From: an uncultured Clostridia bacterium
GTDB lineage: Bacteria; Bacillota; Clostridia; Christensenellales; Borkfalkiaceae
Reading direction: 5' to 3'
DNA: 64,000 nucleotides
NCBI GenBank assembly: GCA_947626685.1
Contig: CANQTD010000005.1
Span: 1 to 64,000, forward strand
A program made the translations under genes and the position numbers. The notes beneath the pieces are model-generated. The model worked only from the letters and a program-made list of their open reading frames with translations, had not been told where the DNA came from and made no database searches. Of the stretch, positions 1-6,256 are shown in pieces. How positions within the stretch are numbered: the stretch's first letter is position 1; each line of letters opens with the position of its first letter.

Positions 1-1
1 C

Positions 2-61
2 AATCGGGAAGGTTTTGTATCGTTCCCGACGGGCAACCGCAAGCACCGAAAAGCGGCTTAA
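2..61 (+). CDS. 3' end of an unidentified gene (partial)
   Basis: The reading frame is open from the window edge and ends in TAA at 59-61, giving about 19 residues that end in ...HRKAA. A strong terminator hairpin begins six bases later, which supports a real gene end. Too little is visible to name a product. Confidence 0.4.
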   Translation, partial: NREGFVSFPTGNRKHRKAA

Positions 62-66
62 AAGGG

Positions 67-100
67 GAGCGGCAGGATATTTCCTGCCGCTCTTTCTCGT
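67..100 (+). terminator. Rho-independent terminator
   Basis: Perfect 11-bp stem (67-77 with 82-92), 4-nt loop, then a T-rich tail. It follows the stop codon at 61. A CCCCTTTT run on the other side may let it work from the minus strand too. Confidence 0.8.
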
Positions 101-111
101 TACAGATATAA

Positions 112-160
112 AATAAATCCGAACCAATCACGGGTCGCCATGATCGAGTTCGGATTATTT
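112..160 (-). terminator. Terminator-like hairpin after the truncated tRNA copy
   Basis: Stem 116-124 with 148-156 (AATCCGAAC/GTTCGGATT), with a further ATCA/TGAT pairing inside the loop. On the minus strand it lies directly after the tRNA-Pro fragment at 163-208, the same place the intact tRNA has its terminator. Confidence 0.5.
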
Positions 161-162
161 TG

Positions 163-208
163 TTTTGGTTGAGGTGACGGGACTTGAACCCACGACCTCT
201 TGGTCCCT
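163..208 (-). pseudogene. Truncated tRNA-Pro copy (3' half)
   Basis: These 46 bases are identical to 408-453, which covers the T arm, variable loop and 3' anticodon stem of the intact tRNA-Pro plus the CCA end. Identity stops in the anticodon loop, so there is no D arm or 5' acceptor strand and no functional tRNA. It may be a scar of an element that once integrated in tRNA-Pro, or a partial duplication. Bases 209-375 between the copies hold no gene I can support. Confidence 0.75.
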
Positions 209-375
209 TCGTCGGGCATGGGCTGCGCTTTTGAGCCCTTTTAGCAAGCGAAAAGGGCAATTTCGCTTCGCCTTGCCCTCCTCTTCCCACAAAAATGCTT
301 CGCCTTTTTGCGGGAACCCTCTATTTTTCTTGGTTAGAGCCTACAAGAGGTCGCGGGCGATTCGCATGACAGCAC

Positions 376-411
376 AAAATAAGACACGGATAAAAATCCG
401 TGTCTTATTTT
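376..411 (-). terminator. Terminator of tRNA-Pro
   Basis: Perfect 15-bp stem (376-390 with 397-411) with a 6-nt loop, directly downstream of the tRNA on the minus strand and ending in a U-rich run. Confidence 0.85.
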
Positions 412-487
412 GGTTGAGGTGACGGGACTTGAACCCACGACCTCTTGGTCCCTAACCAAGCGCGCTACCAAACTGCGCTACACCTCA
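411..487 (-). tRNA. tRNA-Pro (anticodon AGG)
   Basis: A 77-nt cloverleaf. The acceptor strands TGAGGTG (487-481) and CACCTCA (421-415) pair, the discriminator is A, and CCA is encoded (413-411). The anticodon arm is CTTGG-TTAGGGA-CCAAG, placing AGG at positions 34-36. The T arm carries GTTCAAGTC. A promoter with good -35 and -10 boxes lies upstream and a strong terminator follows, so it looks like a monocistronic, expressed tRNA. Confidence 0.95.
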
Positions 488-524
488 ATATATGCCTTTC
501 GCCTCTTACGGGGAAGCATATTTT

Positions 525-552
525 ATTATATTGATATTTCGGAAAGTGTCAA
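525..552 (-). promoter_or_regulatory. Promoter of tRNA-Pro
   Basis: TTGACA (552-547), 16-bp spacer, TATAAT (530-525) on the minus strand, about 38 bp upstream of the mature tRNA 5' end. Confidence 0.75.
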
Positions 553-581
553 GTGATTTTCTCCCCTTTCGGGAAAAAATT

Positions 582-1007
582 TTATGAATCGCTCCCCTCC
601 GGCCTTCTGCGTGCCCCTTCGGCGCGGATGCGCGCAAGGATCCCCTCGTCGGCGGGGCAAAATTCGTACTCCGCGCTCTCTTCGGGCGTGATCCAGCGGA
701 GGTCGCAATGTTCGAGAAGCTGCGGCGTCCCGTCCACGATCTTCGCGTAAAAGAGGGTGAGCCGCACGAGGAGATCGGGATAGGCGTGGGTGACTTCCAT
801 AAAGGGCTCGCCCACGGATACGCGCACCCCCAGCTCCTCCGCGCACTCCCGTACGAGGGCCTCCTCCTTCGTCTCGCCCGCCTCTACTTTTCCGCCGACG
901 AACTCCCACAAAAGACCTCTCGCCTTATGCGCCGCGCGGCGGCAGATCAAAAACCTGCCCTTCTCCCAGATGAGCGCCGCGACAACTTCCGTTATCTTCT
1001 TTTCCAT
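582..1007 (-). CDS. MutT-like NUDIX hydrolase
   Basis: A 141-residue NUDIX pyrophosphohydrolase, the size of the small MutT family. The Nudix box is complete: G39, E45, R53, E54, E57, E58 and G60 fit the GX5EX7REUXEEXGU metal-binding pattern. The family cleaves nucleoside diphosphate linkages, typically oxidised dGTP or related nucleotides, in the cytoplasm; the exact substrate cannot be read from sequence. I start at the ATG at 1007 (MEKKITEVV) because the family aligns from there and the 11 residues upstream look untranslated. It lies 85 bp downstream of aspA on the same strand and may be read through from it. Confidence 0.85.
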   Translation of the reverse strand: MEKKITEVVAALIWEKGRFLICRRAAHKARGLLWEFVGGKVEAGETKEEALVRECAEELGVRVSVGEPFMEVTHAYPDLLVRLTLFYAKIVDGTPQLLEHCDLRWITPEESAEYEFCPADEGILARIRAEGARRRPEGSDS

Positions 1008-1092
1008 ATTGTTCCCATTGGCCGAAAACGGCCATACCATGTCCGCGATCCCCTTGCGAAAAAATGCAAATTATCGGGGCGGAGCGATCCGT

Positions 1093-2496
1093 TTATTGAC
1101 GGTGGCGGAAGGGCTCGGTGAGGAGCAACGGATCGAGCACTTCGTCGAGTTTTTTCTCGTCCATGAGCCCCTCTCTGAGCACGATGGAGCGTATGGGCTC
1201 CCCTGTTTTCAGCGATTCCTTTGCGATTTCCGCCGCCTTCAGGTATCCTATGTACGGGTTGAGCGCGGTGACGATCCCCACGCTGCGGTTGACCCACTCG
1301 GCGCACCGCTCGCGGTTGGCGGCGATGCCGACGATGCAGTTATCGGAGAGCGTCCTCACCGCACCCGTCAGCGCGCGGAAGGATTCGAAAAGTTGATAGA
1401 AAATGACGGGTTCGAAGGCGTTGAGTTCGAGCTGTCCCGCTTCCGCAGCCATCGTCACGGTCACGTCGTGCCCGATCACGAGGAAGGCGACCTGATTGAC
1501 GACTTCGGGGATCACGGGATTGATCTTCCCCGGCATGATGGAAGAGCCGTTCTGTTTGGCGGGCAAGATGATCTCCCCAAGCCCCGTGCGCGGCCCGCTC
1601 GACATCAGGCGAAGGTCGCTCGACATCTTGGAGAGGTTGACGGCGAGCGCTTTGAGCGCGCCCGAGACGGCTGCAAACCCGTCCACGTTCTGGGTGCCGT
1701 CGAACAGGTCTTCCGCGCGTTGCAGTTTCTCCCCCGAAAGCTGGGAGAGCTCCTCGGTGATGTGGGTGAAATACGCCTCCCGCGCAGTGATGGCGGTGCC
1801 GATCGCCGTCGCCCCCAAATTGATGGTGCGCATCTCGGAGAGCAATTTCTCGATGCGGTCCTTCGAGCGCGAAATGGACGTTGCGAAGGCGTGGAATGCC
1901 TGCCCGAGACGCATGGGAACGGCGTCCTGAAGCTGCGTTCTGCCCATTTTGAGGATGCCGTCAAATTCCTCCGCCTTTTTGAGAAGAGCGGCGTCGAGGC
2001 GGGTGAGTTCCGCGCAGAGCTCCTTCGCGAGGGCAAGCACGGTGAGCTTTCCCGCCGTGGGAATGACGTCGTTCGTCGACTGTTCCATATTTACATGGTC
2101 GTTCGGGCTGATGAGGGCGTAGTCCCCTTTCTTGCCGCCGAGCCGTTCGATGGCGATATTGGCGATGACCTCGTTGACGTTCATATTCGCCGAAGTCCCC
2201 GCGCCGCCCTGCACGGCGTCCACGATGAAATCCCGTTTGTGCTTGCGGTGCAGCACCTCGTCGCATGCGGCGATGATGGCGTCCGCTTTCTCCCCGTCGA
2301 GCAGTCCGTACGCCTTATTGACGGTGGCGGCCGCTTTCTTGATGAGGACGATGTTCCTTATGAAGGGAAAGTTGAGCTTGGTGCCCGTGATCTCGAAGTT
2401 CTCTTTGGCGCGCAGCGTCTGGATGCCGTAGTAGGCGTCGCTGTCTAAGGCGAGTTCCCCGACGGAATCGCTCTCTGTTCTGAATTCCTTTTCCAT
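1093..2496 (-). CDS. aspA: Aspartate ammonia-lyase (aspartase)
   Basis: A 467-residue member of the fumarase/aspartase superfamily that interconverts L-aspartate and fumarate plus ammonia. The signature GSSIMPGKINP that forms the catalytic loop is present near residue 320, as are the substrate-binding segments GGAGTSANMNVNEV and NDHVNMEQSTND. These resemble aspartase more than class II fumarase, but annotation between the two is often uncertain. The length matches the family (about 470). The start at 2496 has GGAG five bases upstream; the frame stays open further upstream to 2598 but that stretch does not resemble the family. Confidence 0.9.
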   Translation of the reverse strand: MEKEFRTESDSVGELALDSDAYYGIQTLRAKENFEITGTKLNFPFIRNIVLIKKAAATVNKAYGLLDGEKADAIIAACDEVLHRKHKRDFIVDAVQGGAGTSANMNVNEVIANIAIERLGGKKGDYALISPNDHVNMEQSTNDVIPTAGKLTVLALAKELCAELTRLDAALLKKAEEFDGILKMGRTQLQDAVPMRLGQAFHAFATSISRSKDRIEKLLSEMRTINLGATAIGTAITAREAYFTHITEELSQLSGEKLQRAEDLFDGTQNVDGFAAVSGALKALAVNLSKMSSDLRLMSSGPRTGLGEIILPAKQNGSSIMPGKINPVIPEVVNQVAFLVIGHDVTVTMAAEAGQLELNAFEPVIFYQLFESFRALTGAVRTLSDNCIVGIAANRERCAEWVNRSVGIVTALNPYIGYLKAAEIAKESLKTGEPIRSIVLREGLMDEKKLDEVLDPLLLTEPFRHRQ

Positions 2497-2831
2497 ATGT
2501 GCTCCGAAAGGGCGCTTGTGCGCCCGTATTAAGTCCTTTTTTTTGCGATCGGCGGCGACTTTTGTTTTCGCGACTATATTATAAACCGCTTCCCGCAAAA
2601 AGGCAAGCGATATCTTCTATTTCCGAAGGAAGTTTTTCGGCAAGAAACTTTTCTTCGCGTCATTTATTATACAAGCACAAACGGGGAAAGTCACGGCACC
2701 ATTCGTTATATTTGATTTTTAGCGTCCAAAACCGTGATTTCCAACTGTTCGCCCGCAAACCGCTCGCTCCCGCTCGCGCCTCGTGCGGCGGTAGCGCCCG
2801 CCGCACCCGCCTCGCTACCGGCTCGACCGTC

Positions 2832-2878
2832 GCATTGCAGCTCACAGCCCACAGGGCTGTTGAGCAGAACTGCAATGC
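2832..2878. repeat. Long nested inverted repeat
   Basis: Outer arms GCATTGCAG (2832-2840) and CTGCAATGC (2870-2878); inner arms CTCA-CAGCCC and GGGCTG-TGAG (2841-2864). There is no T run on either side, so it is not an obvious terminator. Confidence 0.7.
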
Positions 2879-2914
2879 TCCACCCTCAACTCTGCGTAAA
2901 AAACGATATCCGCG

Positions 2915-2953
2915 CCAAAGAAAAATGAGGGGAAAACCCTCATTTTTCTTTGG
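2915..2953. terminator. Perfect 17-bp hairpin, possible bidirectional terminator
   Basis: Arms 2915-2931 and 2937-2953 pair perfectly around a GAAAA loop. A-rich and T-rich arm segments could support termination in either direction. Confidence 0.55.
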
Positions 2954-3126
2954 AAAACCTGTCGGTGTCAAATCCGCACCCGCTTTCTGTCGCAGAGATG
3001 CAAGCAAGACAAGGAAAGCGAGCATTGCCGACGGGGAGTTTACTTGGCGTAAATGACCCGAGGCAAGCGGAGTTTAACGCCGTATTGCGCCGCATATGTG
3101 CGGCAGAATGGTGGACTTGTTCGTGT

Positions 3127-3158
3127 CAAATACGCACCGCCCACCCTGTGCGTATTTG
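3127..3158. repeat. Perfect 11-bp inverted repeat
   Basis: CAAATACGCAC (3127-3137) and GTGCGTATTTG (3148-3158) with a 10-nt loop. It lies 8 bp before the proposed prophage left attachment core. Confidence 0.65.
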
Positions 3159-3165
3159 CTTGTAA

Positions 3166-3174
3166 TGGTGGACC
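3166..3174. other. Candidate prophage left attachment core (attL)
   Basis: TGGTGGACC here matches TGGTGGACC at 39167-39175, the reverse complement of the last nine bases of tmRNA. The first prophage gene stop is at 3311. A second, shorter match (TGGTGGAC at 3109-3116) is the alternative. Nine bases is short, so this is a proposal. Confidence 0.4.
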
Positions 3175-3255
3175 ACTGCACACCAAAGACAAACTACCTC
3201 GCGTCTTCGTTCATGCGTCCGGGTTCGTTGCGGTCTTCCCTCTTTCGTTTTAATT

Positions 3256-3292
3256 AAAAAAGCGGACCAGCATAATTGCCAGCCGCTTTTTT
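3256..3292 (-). terminator. Terminator at the end of the prophage late operon
   Basis: AAAAAAGCGG (3256-3265) pairs with CCGCTTTTTT (3283-3292). It can end transcripts in both directions; on the minus strand it follows the holin gene by 18 bp. Confidence 0.7.
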
Positions 3293-3310
3293 CTTGTTTT
3301 CAAAAGGATT

Positions 3311-3643
3311 TTACTCCTTTTTGTCTGTCTCTTTCGGCTCTTCTGTCTTTTTCTTCTCCGCCGCCTTCGTGAGCTGCTTCCAGATCTGATTGACCCCTGT
3401 CGCGGAAAGCCCCGATGCCATTCCGACAAGAATCGCCACGATCACATTTTCCGCTGGGATGATCATCGGTGCCGCAAAGAAAGCAACGATGCCGAGGATC
3501 GCTCCAAGCAACGCGGCCCAAAGCGGAATGAGATTTGTCCAGATGCCCGCCTTGTCCTTCGTCAAGCTCCGATATATCTCCATAAAAATATAGACGATTG
3601 CCGCGATCGCCGGTACGCTTACGATTTCAATAAGATTGTCCAT
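3311..3643 (-). CDS. Phage holin
   Basis: A 110-residue membrane protein with an N-terminal hydrophobic segment (about residues 8-25), a central hydrophobic stretch (about 40-62), another near 67-85, and a highly charged lysine/glutamate C-terminal tail. This layout, size and last place in the late operon fit a phage holin that permeabilises the membrane at lysis. GGAGGGAGA sits directly upstream of the ATG at 3643. No endolysin gene is found beside it, which is unusual for a lysis cassette. Confidence 0.75.
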   Translation of the reverse strand: MDNLIEIVSVPAIAAIVYIFMEIYRSLTKDKAGIWTNLIPLWAALLGAILGIVAFFAAPMIIPAENVIVAILVGMASGLSATGVNQIWKQLTKAAEKKKTEEPKETDKKE

Positions 3644-3870
3644 TCTCCCTCCTTTGATTCTCTCGTAAGCTGGGGTGGAGTAATCTCCGCCCCCGCTCCT
3701 CGGAGAAAACCATGCGGGGTTTGCCCCCTCAGGCTGGTACCATTATACTATATCGTTCTCGCTCACACCATACGATGAAATTCCGATTTTTCTTTCGCCG
3801 CCGACAATGGACTTTCTCCCATACATTATTCACGTCTCCCGTAAAACACATGCCGTTTTGAGAATTTCAG
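3644..3870 (-). other. Holin 5' region with hairpin and possible promoter
   Basis: Contains a 9-bp hairpin (3672-3680 with 3685-3693, one G-T pair) and TATAAT on the minus strand at 3748-3743 without a convincing -35 box. With the terminator at 3871-3901 this suggests the holin has its own transcript. Confidence 0.4.
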
Positions 3871-3901
3871 AAAAACCGACTCGGATATCTATCCGAATCG
3901 G
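3871..3901 (-). terminator. Terminator after the DGR/tail operon
   Basis: CCGA-C-TCGGAT (3876-3886) pairs with ATCCGA-A-TCGG (3891-3901) around ATCT, followed on the minus strand by five T. It lies 17 bp after the stop of the gene at 3918. Confidence 0.7.
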
Positions 3902-3917
3902 CCATGAATGCAATATT

Positions 3918-4259
3918 TTATGCCGCAGACGGCGGCGTTTCCGGCAACTCCATCACGTCCTGATAAATTTTGGTGATGATACCGTTCCCGCCCAATGCGT
4001 GGTACGCCCTGTACGAGTCATCAAGTGCTTCCTTCATGTCGATCGGGCAATATCCGAGTTCTATGAACTCTTTATGTATCTGGATGATATCGTGCCGAAG
4101 AAGGTTTCTCATGCCTGCGATGAGAGCCTCGTCTCTCTCCTTTACCTCTTCATCTCTCTTTTTTCGCATTTTTAACCTCGCTCCGAAAAATGCCGCCAAA
4201 GCTCCAAGTGCCGCCGTGATGCACCATTGAATAACGATCATTACGATATTTTCTACCAT
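3918..4259 (-). CDS. Small phage membrane protein (holin-like)
   Basis: A 113-residue protein with one N-terminal membrane segment (about residues 4-27), a basic/acidic coiled region, and a C-terminal domain containing YHALGGNGIITKIYQDVMELP. From memory, proteins with this layout occur in lysis regions of many Firmicutes phages, often labelled holin or hypothetical. It might act with the 110-residue holin as holin/antiholin. It starts 3 bp after the stop of the nucleotidyltransferase-like gene, so the two are probably co-translated. Confidence 0.6.
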   Translation of the reverse strand: MVENIVMIVIQWCITAALGALAAFFGARLKMRKKRDEEVKERDEALIAGMRNLLRHDIIQIHKEFIELGYCPIDMKEALDDSYRAYHALGGNGIITKIYQDVMELPETPPSAA

Positions 4260-4262
4260 AAC

Positions 4263-4901
4263 CTATGCCTCTCCCATCTTTGTTTGTAAGCTCTCAAAAA
4301 GTGTACGATAATCTTCGATTGAAACCTTGAGATCGTGCGCGGCCTGCACCTCGCGCATCTGCTCTTCCGTCAACCTATGCGATCCGTTCATGATCTTATA
4401 GGCGAAAAGCAGAAAATTCCACAGCCGCTTTTGCGGCATTCTGATTCCCTCATCCTCTCTCCCGTGGAGTCTTCCCTTCGGCGGCGCATTGAAAAGGCAT
4501 TTGTCGTAGAAGCCGAAAACTTTCCTCGCAAGAGCCCTATCCTTCACGACGTCATATCGCTTGAAGCCCTCATCCGTCCCGTAGACGAGGATCATATCGG
4601 GGCTTTCGGTGACGTAATAAAAGATCCTGCGGGACTGATCCACGCGGTTCCACTCCTCAAGCGTGTAGTATGTGCATTCCACCCCGTTCCCTTTGATGCG
4701 GAATGCCTTCCCGGTTTCAGCCTTTGGGTTGTGCCAATCCACGATAATTTTGAAGTCTATATCGTTCGGATGCTCAAGATAGAGCGCGCTCCCCTCAATG
4801 AAGATGGCGCGGACGAACTTCCTTTCGACGCCTATTCTCCGCATCTCGTCAAGAAGCGTCTCGACAAATTGCGCGTCTACTGTTTCGCCAATGTTCCTCA
4901 C
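4263..4901 (-). CDS. Nucleotidyltransferase-like protein linked to the DGR reverse transcriptase
   Basis: A 212-residue protein. Residues around 33-49 read GSALYLEHPNDIDFKII, the GS-x(n)-DxD metal-binding motif of the minimal nucleotidyltransferase fold; a third acidic residue could be among VECTYYTLEEW. The second half is helical and charged. It starts with GTG at 4901 with GGGAGG about ten bases upstream, inside the reverse transcriptase gene (53-bp overlap), so translation is coupled. The usual DGR accessory protein, Avd, is a small helical bundle and does not look like this. Whether it takes part in retrohoming, acts as a toxin-type nucleotidyltransferase, or is unrelated cargo is unknown. 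Confidence 0.6.
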   Translation of the reverse strand: MRNIGETVDAQFVETLLDEMRRIGVERKFVRAIFIEGSALYLEHPNDIDFKIIVDWHNPKAETGKAFRIKGNGVECTYYTLEEWNRVDQSRRIFYYVTESPDMILVYGTDEGFKRYDVVKDRALARKVFGFYDKCLFNAPPKGRLHGREDEGIRMPQKRLWNFLLFAYKIMNGSHRLTEEQMREVQAAHDLKVSIEDYRTLFESLQTKMGEA

Positions 4902-5919
4902 GGCGTTTCGCCCTCCCGATTGTTTCTTTGATTTGTTTGAGCCTTATTTTCGTCGGTGCGACGAGCCGCCGCGCGAGATATTTTCTGTAATTCGTCGTGC
5001 GTTTGAGCCATCCCATCAGAGAGACGACCGAACGCGCCCTGCGGAGCGACAGCCGCTTTTTCATTCGATGATAGAGCCGCGTGACTTTATATAGGACGCG
5101 TTTGTTCAGCCGCGTGAAGCCCCGCGAAACCTTATACCCAAGCACTTCGATCTCGTCGCCTTTTTCGAGATTCAAAACCTGATAGGTCTCCTTGAGAGAA
5201 AGGTGAAGTTCTTCGGATAGATATTTCGCGATCTGCTTGCGATAGAAATGCAGCTTGCGCTTGTTGTTCGCAAAGATCCACAGGTTATCGACATAACGAA
5301 TATAGGCGGGCGCATGGAGCTCCTGCTTGATATAGTCATCAACGCTCTGCAAATAAAAATTTGAAAGCCACTGCGAGGAATTCATCCCCAACGGAAGCCC
5401 GCGGCCGCGGTTCCCGATCACCTGTTTGTAGAAATTCAGAAAGTCCCGATCCGCCACTTTTCGCGCTACCTGCCTGAACAGGACCGCCTTGTCGATACGG
5501 TCGTAGAATTTCTTAATGTCGAGCTGAAGGCAATACCTATACTTTCGCACGGATCGCTTGCAAAATCCGAGACAGACATCCAGCCCTCGCCCCTTAACGT
5601 TTCCCACGCACCAATAATACATGGATTTGAGGATGATCGGCTTAAGCTGATCCACCAAAAGATAGTCGAAAGCCTTGTTCGGGAAAAATCGGGAGACGGT
5701 GATCTCGCGATCTTTTTTCCTGTCATGAACGATGCGCTTAATTGGTGGGAACATCGGCGCGCTCCCCGCCTCGAGCGCATCGTAGAGCGCATCCGTCATC
5801 TTGTCGATCTTTTTGCGGACGCGGTCCCGATACTTTTTGCGTGCAGAAACGTCCAAAAGCACGGTTTTGATATGCTCTTTGTCGAGCAGATTTTTGTAGA
5901 GGTTTTTGTAGGTTTTCAT
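4849..5919 (-). CDS. DGR-type reverse transcriptase
   Basis: A 356-residue reverse transcriptase. QLDIKKFYDRID (132-143) holds the first catalytic aspartate (D134). LGMNSSQ (177-183) is the (I/V/L)GxxxSQ form typical of DGR enzymes, where group II intron enzymes have QGxxxSP. The active-site box is YVDN (209-212), so the second acidic residue of the common YxDD is asparagine. There is no maturase X or endonuclease domain. A template repeat lies about 125 bp upstream and the target gene's variable repeat just beyond. Known DGR enzymes copy TR RNA with adenine-specific errors and the cDNA replaces VR. The start codon has AAAGG almost touching it, a poor spacing that may keep expression low. Confidence 0.93.
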   Translation of the reverse strand: MKTYKNLYKNLLDKEHIKTVLLDVSARKKYRDRVRKKIDKMTDALYDALEAGSAPMFPPIKRIVHDRKKDREITVSRFFPNKAFDYLLVDQLKPIILKSMYYWCVGNVKGRGLDVCLGFCKRSVRKYRYCLQLDIKKFYDRIDKAVLFRQVARKVADRDFLNFYKQVIGNRGRGLPLGMNSSQWLSNFYLQSVDDYIKQELHAPAYIRYVDNLWIFANNKRKLHFYRKQIAKYLSEELHLSLKETYQVLNLEKGDEIEVLGYKVSRGFTRLNKRVLYKVTRLYHRMKKRLSLRRARSVVSLMGWLKRTTNYRKYLARRLVAPTKIRLKQIKETIGRAKRREEHWRNSRRAICRDAS

Positions 5920-6044
5920 CCTTTCTTTGCTGTCTTATCGGGTTTTCGATATTTCGCTACTCACCCGACCCTCTTTGACTCTTCTTTTCGCCAAGTGGCA
6001 GAGCAGCAGTACGGCGGCTATCAACATTCATTCTTTCAGACCAT

Positions 6045-6124
6045 AGACGCAGGGCCCCACCGTTGTTGTTGTAGTTGTTCCAAGCGTTGTTGAACTCGTT
6101 GTTCCATTCCGAGAAAAACAGCCC
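6045..6124 (-). repeat. DGR template repeat (TR)
   Basis: 80 bp aligned without gaps to the variable repeat at 6276-6355. On the minus strand it is full of AAC codons and would read EWNNEFNNAWNNYNNN. Seventy positions are identical and all ten differences are adenines in TR. It is noncoding and sits between target gene and reverse transcriptase, the common DGR order. Weak similarity continues to about 6140 with gaps. Confidence 0.95.
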
Positions 6125-6228
6125 TATTTTACCGTACTGCCGCTTGTTTTAGCGACTTTTCTCTTGTCGTCGATACTTTATCCGAGCTTATGTTTTCATC
6201 CCGCTCTCTCCTTTTTCGTGCTTTATTC

Positions 6229-6248
6229 GTAAGGGGAGCCCCCCTTAC
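6229..6248 (-). promoter_or_regulatory. DGR post-VR hairpin
   Basis: GTAAGGGG (6229-6236) and CCCCTTAC (6241-6248) pair perfectly around a 4-nt loop, 9 bp after the target stop codon and 27 bp after VR. Bordetella phage BPP-1 has an equivalent 8-bp, 4-nt-loop hairpin needed for efficient retrohoming. It could also help end transcription of the target gene, though there is no U run. Confidence 0.7.
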
Positions 6249-6256
6249 CAACCCCC

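Larger units (their letters stand above)
2497..3255. other. Hairpin-rich intergenic region
   Basis: No gene I can support. The region holds at least three strong inverted repeats (listed separately), a GCCGCA/TGCGGC palindrome near 3089-3104, and two related short direct repeats (GTCAAATCCGCACC near 2968, GTCAAATACGCACC near 3125). Short open frames here lack ribosome-binding sites and family similarity. The prophage left end probably lies inside it, near 3166. Confidence 0.5.

Noticed and set aside
790-2448. Long + strand reading frame opposite aspA and mutT
   Set aside because: It is antisense to a clearly conserved enzyme, has no ribosome-binding site and no family-like sequence; high GC produces such frames.
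3053-3253. Small + strand protein in the left border region
   Set aside because: No ribosome-binding site, odd composition, and it runs through the inverted repeat and the proposed attachment core.
3918-4259. This small gene as the missing Avd protein
   Set aside because: It begins with a clear membrane helix, while Avd is a soluble helical bundle, and it lies after the reverse transcriptase among lysis genes.
4849-5919. Reverse transcriptase as part of a group II intron or retron
   Set aside because: No maturase X domain, no intron RNA domains around it, no retron msr/msd inverted repeats; the template/variable repeat pair and LGxxxSQ motif point to a DGR.
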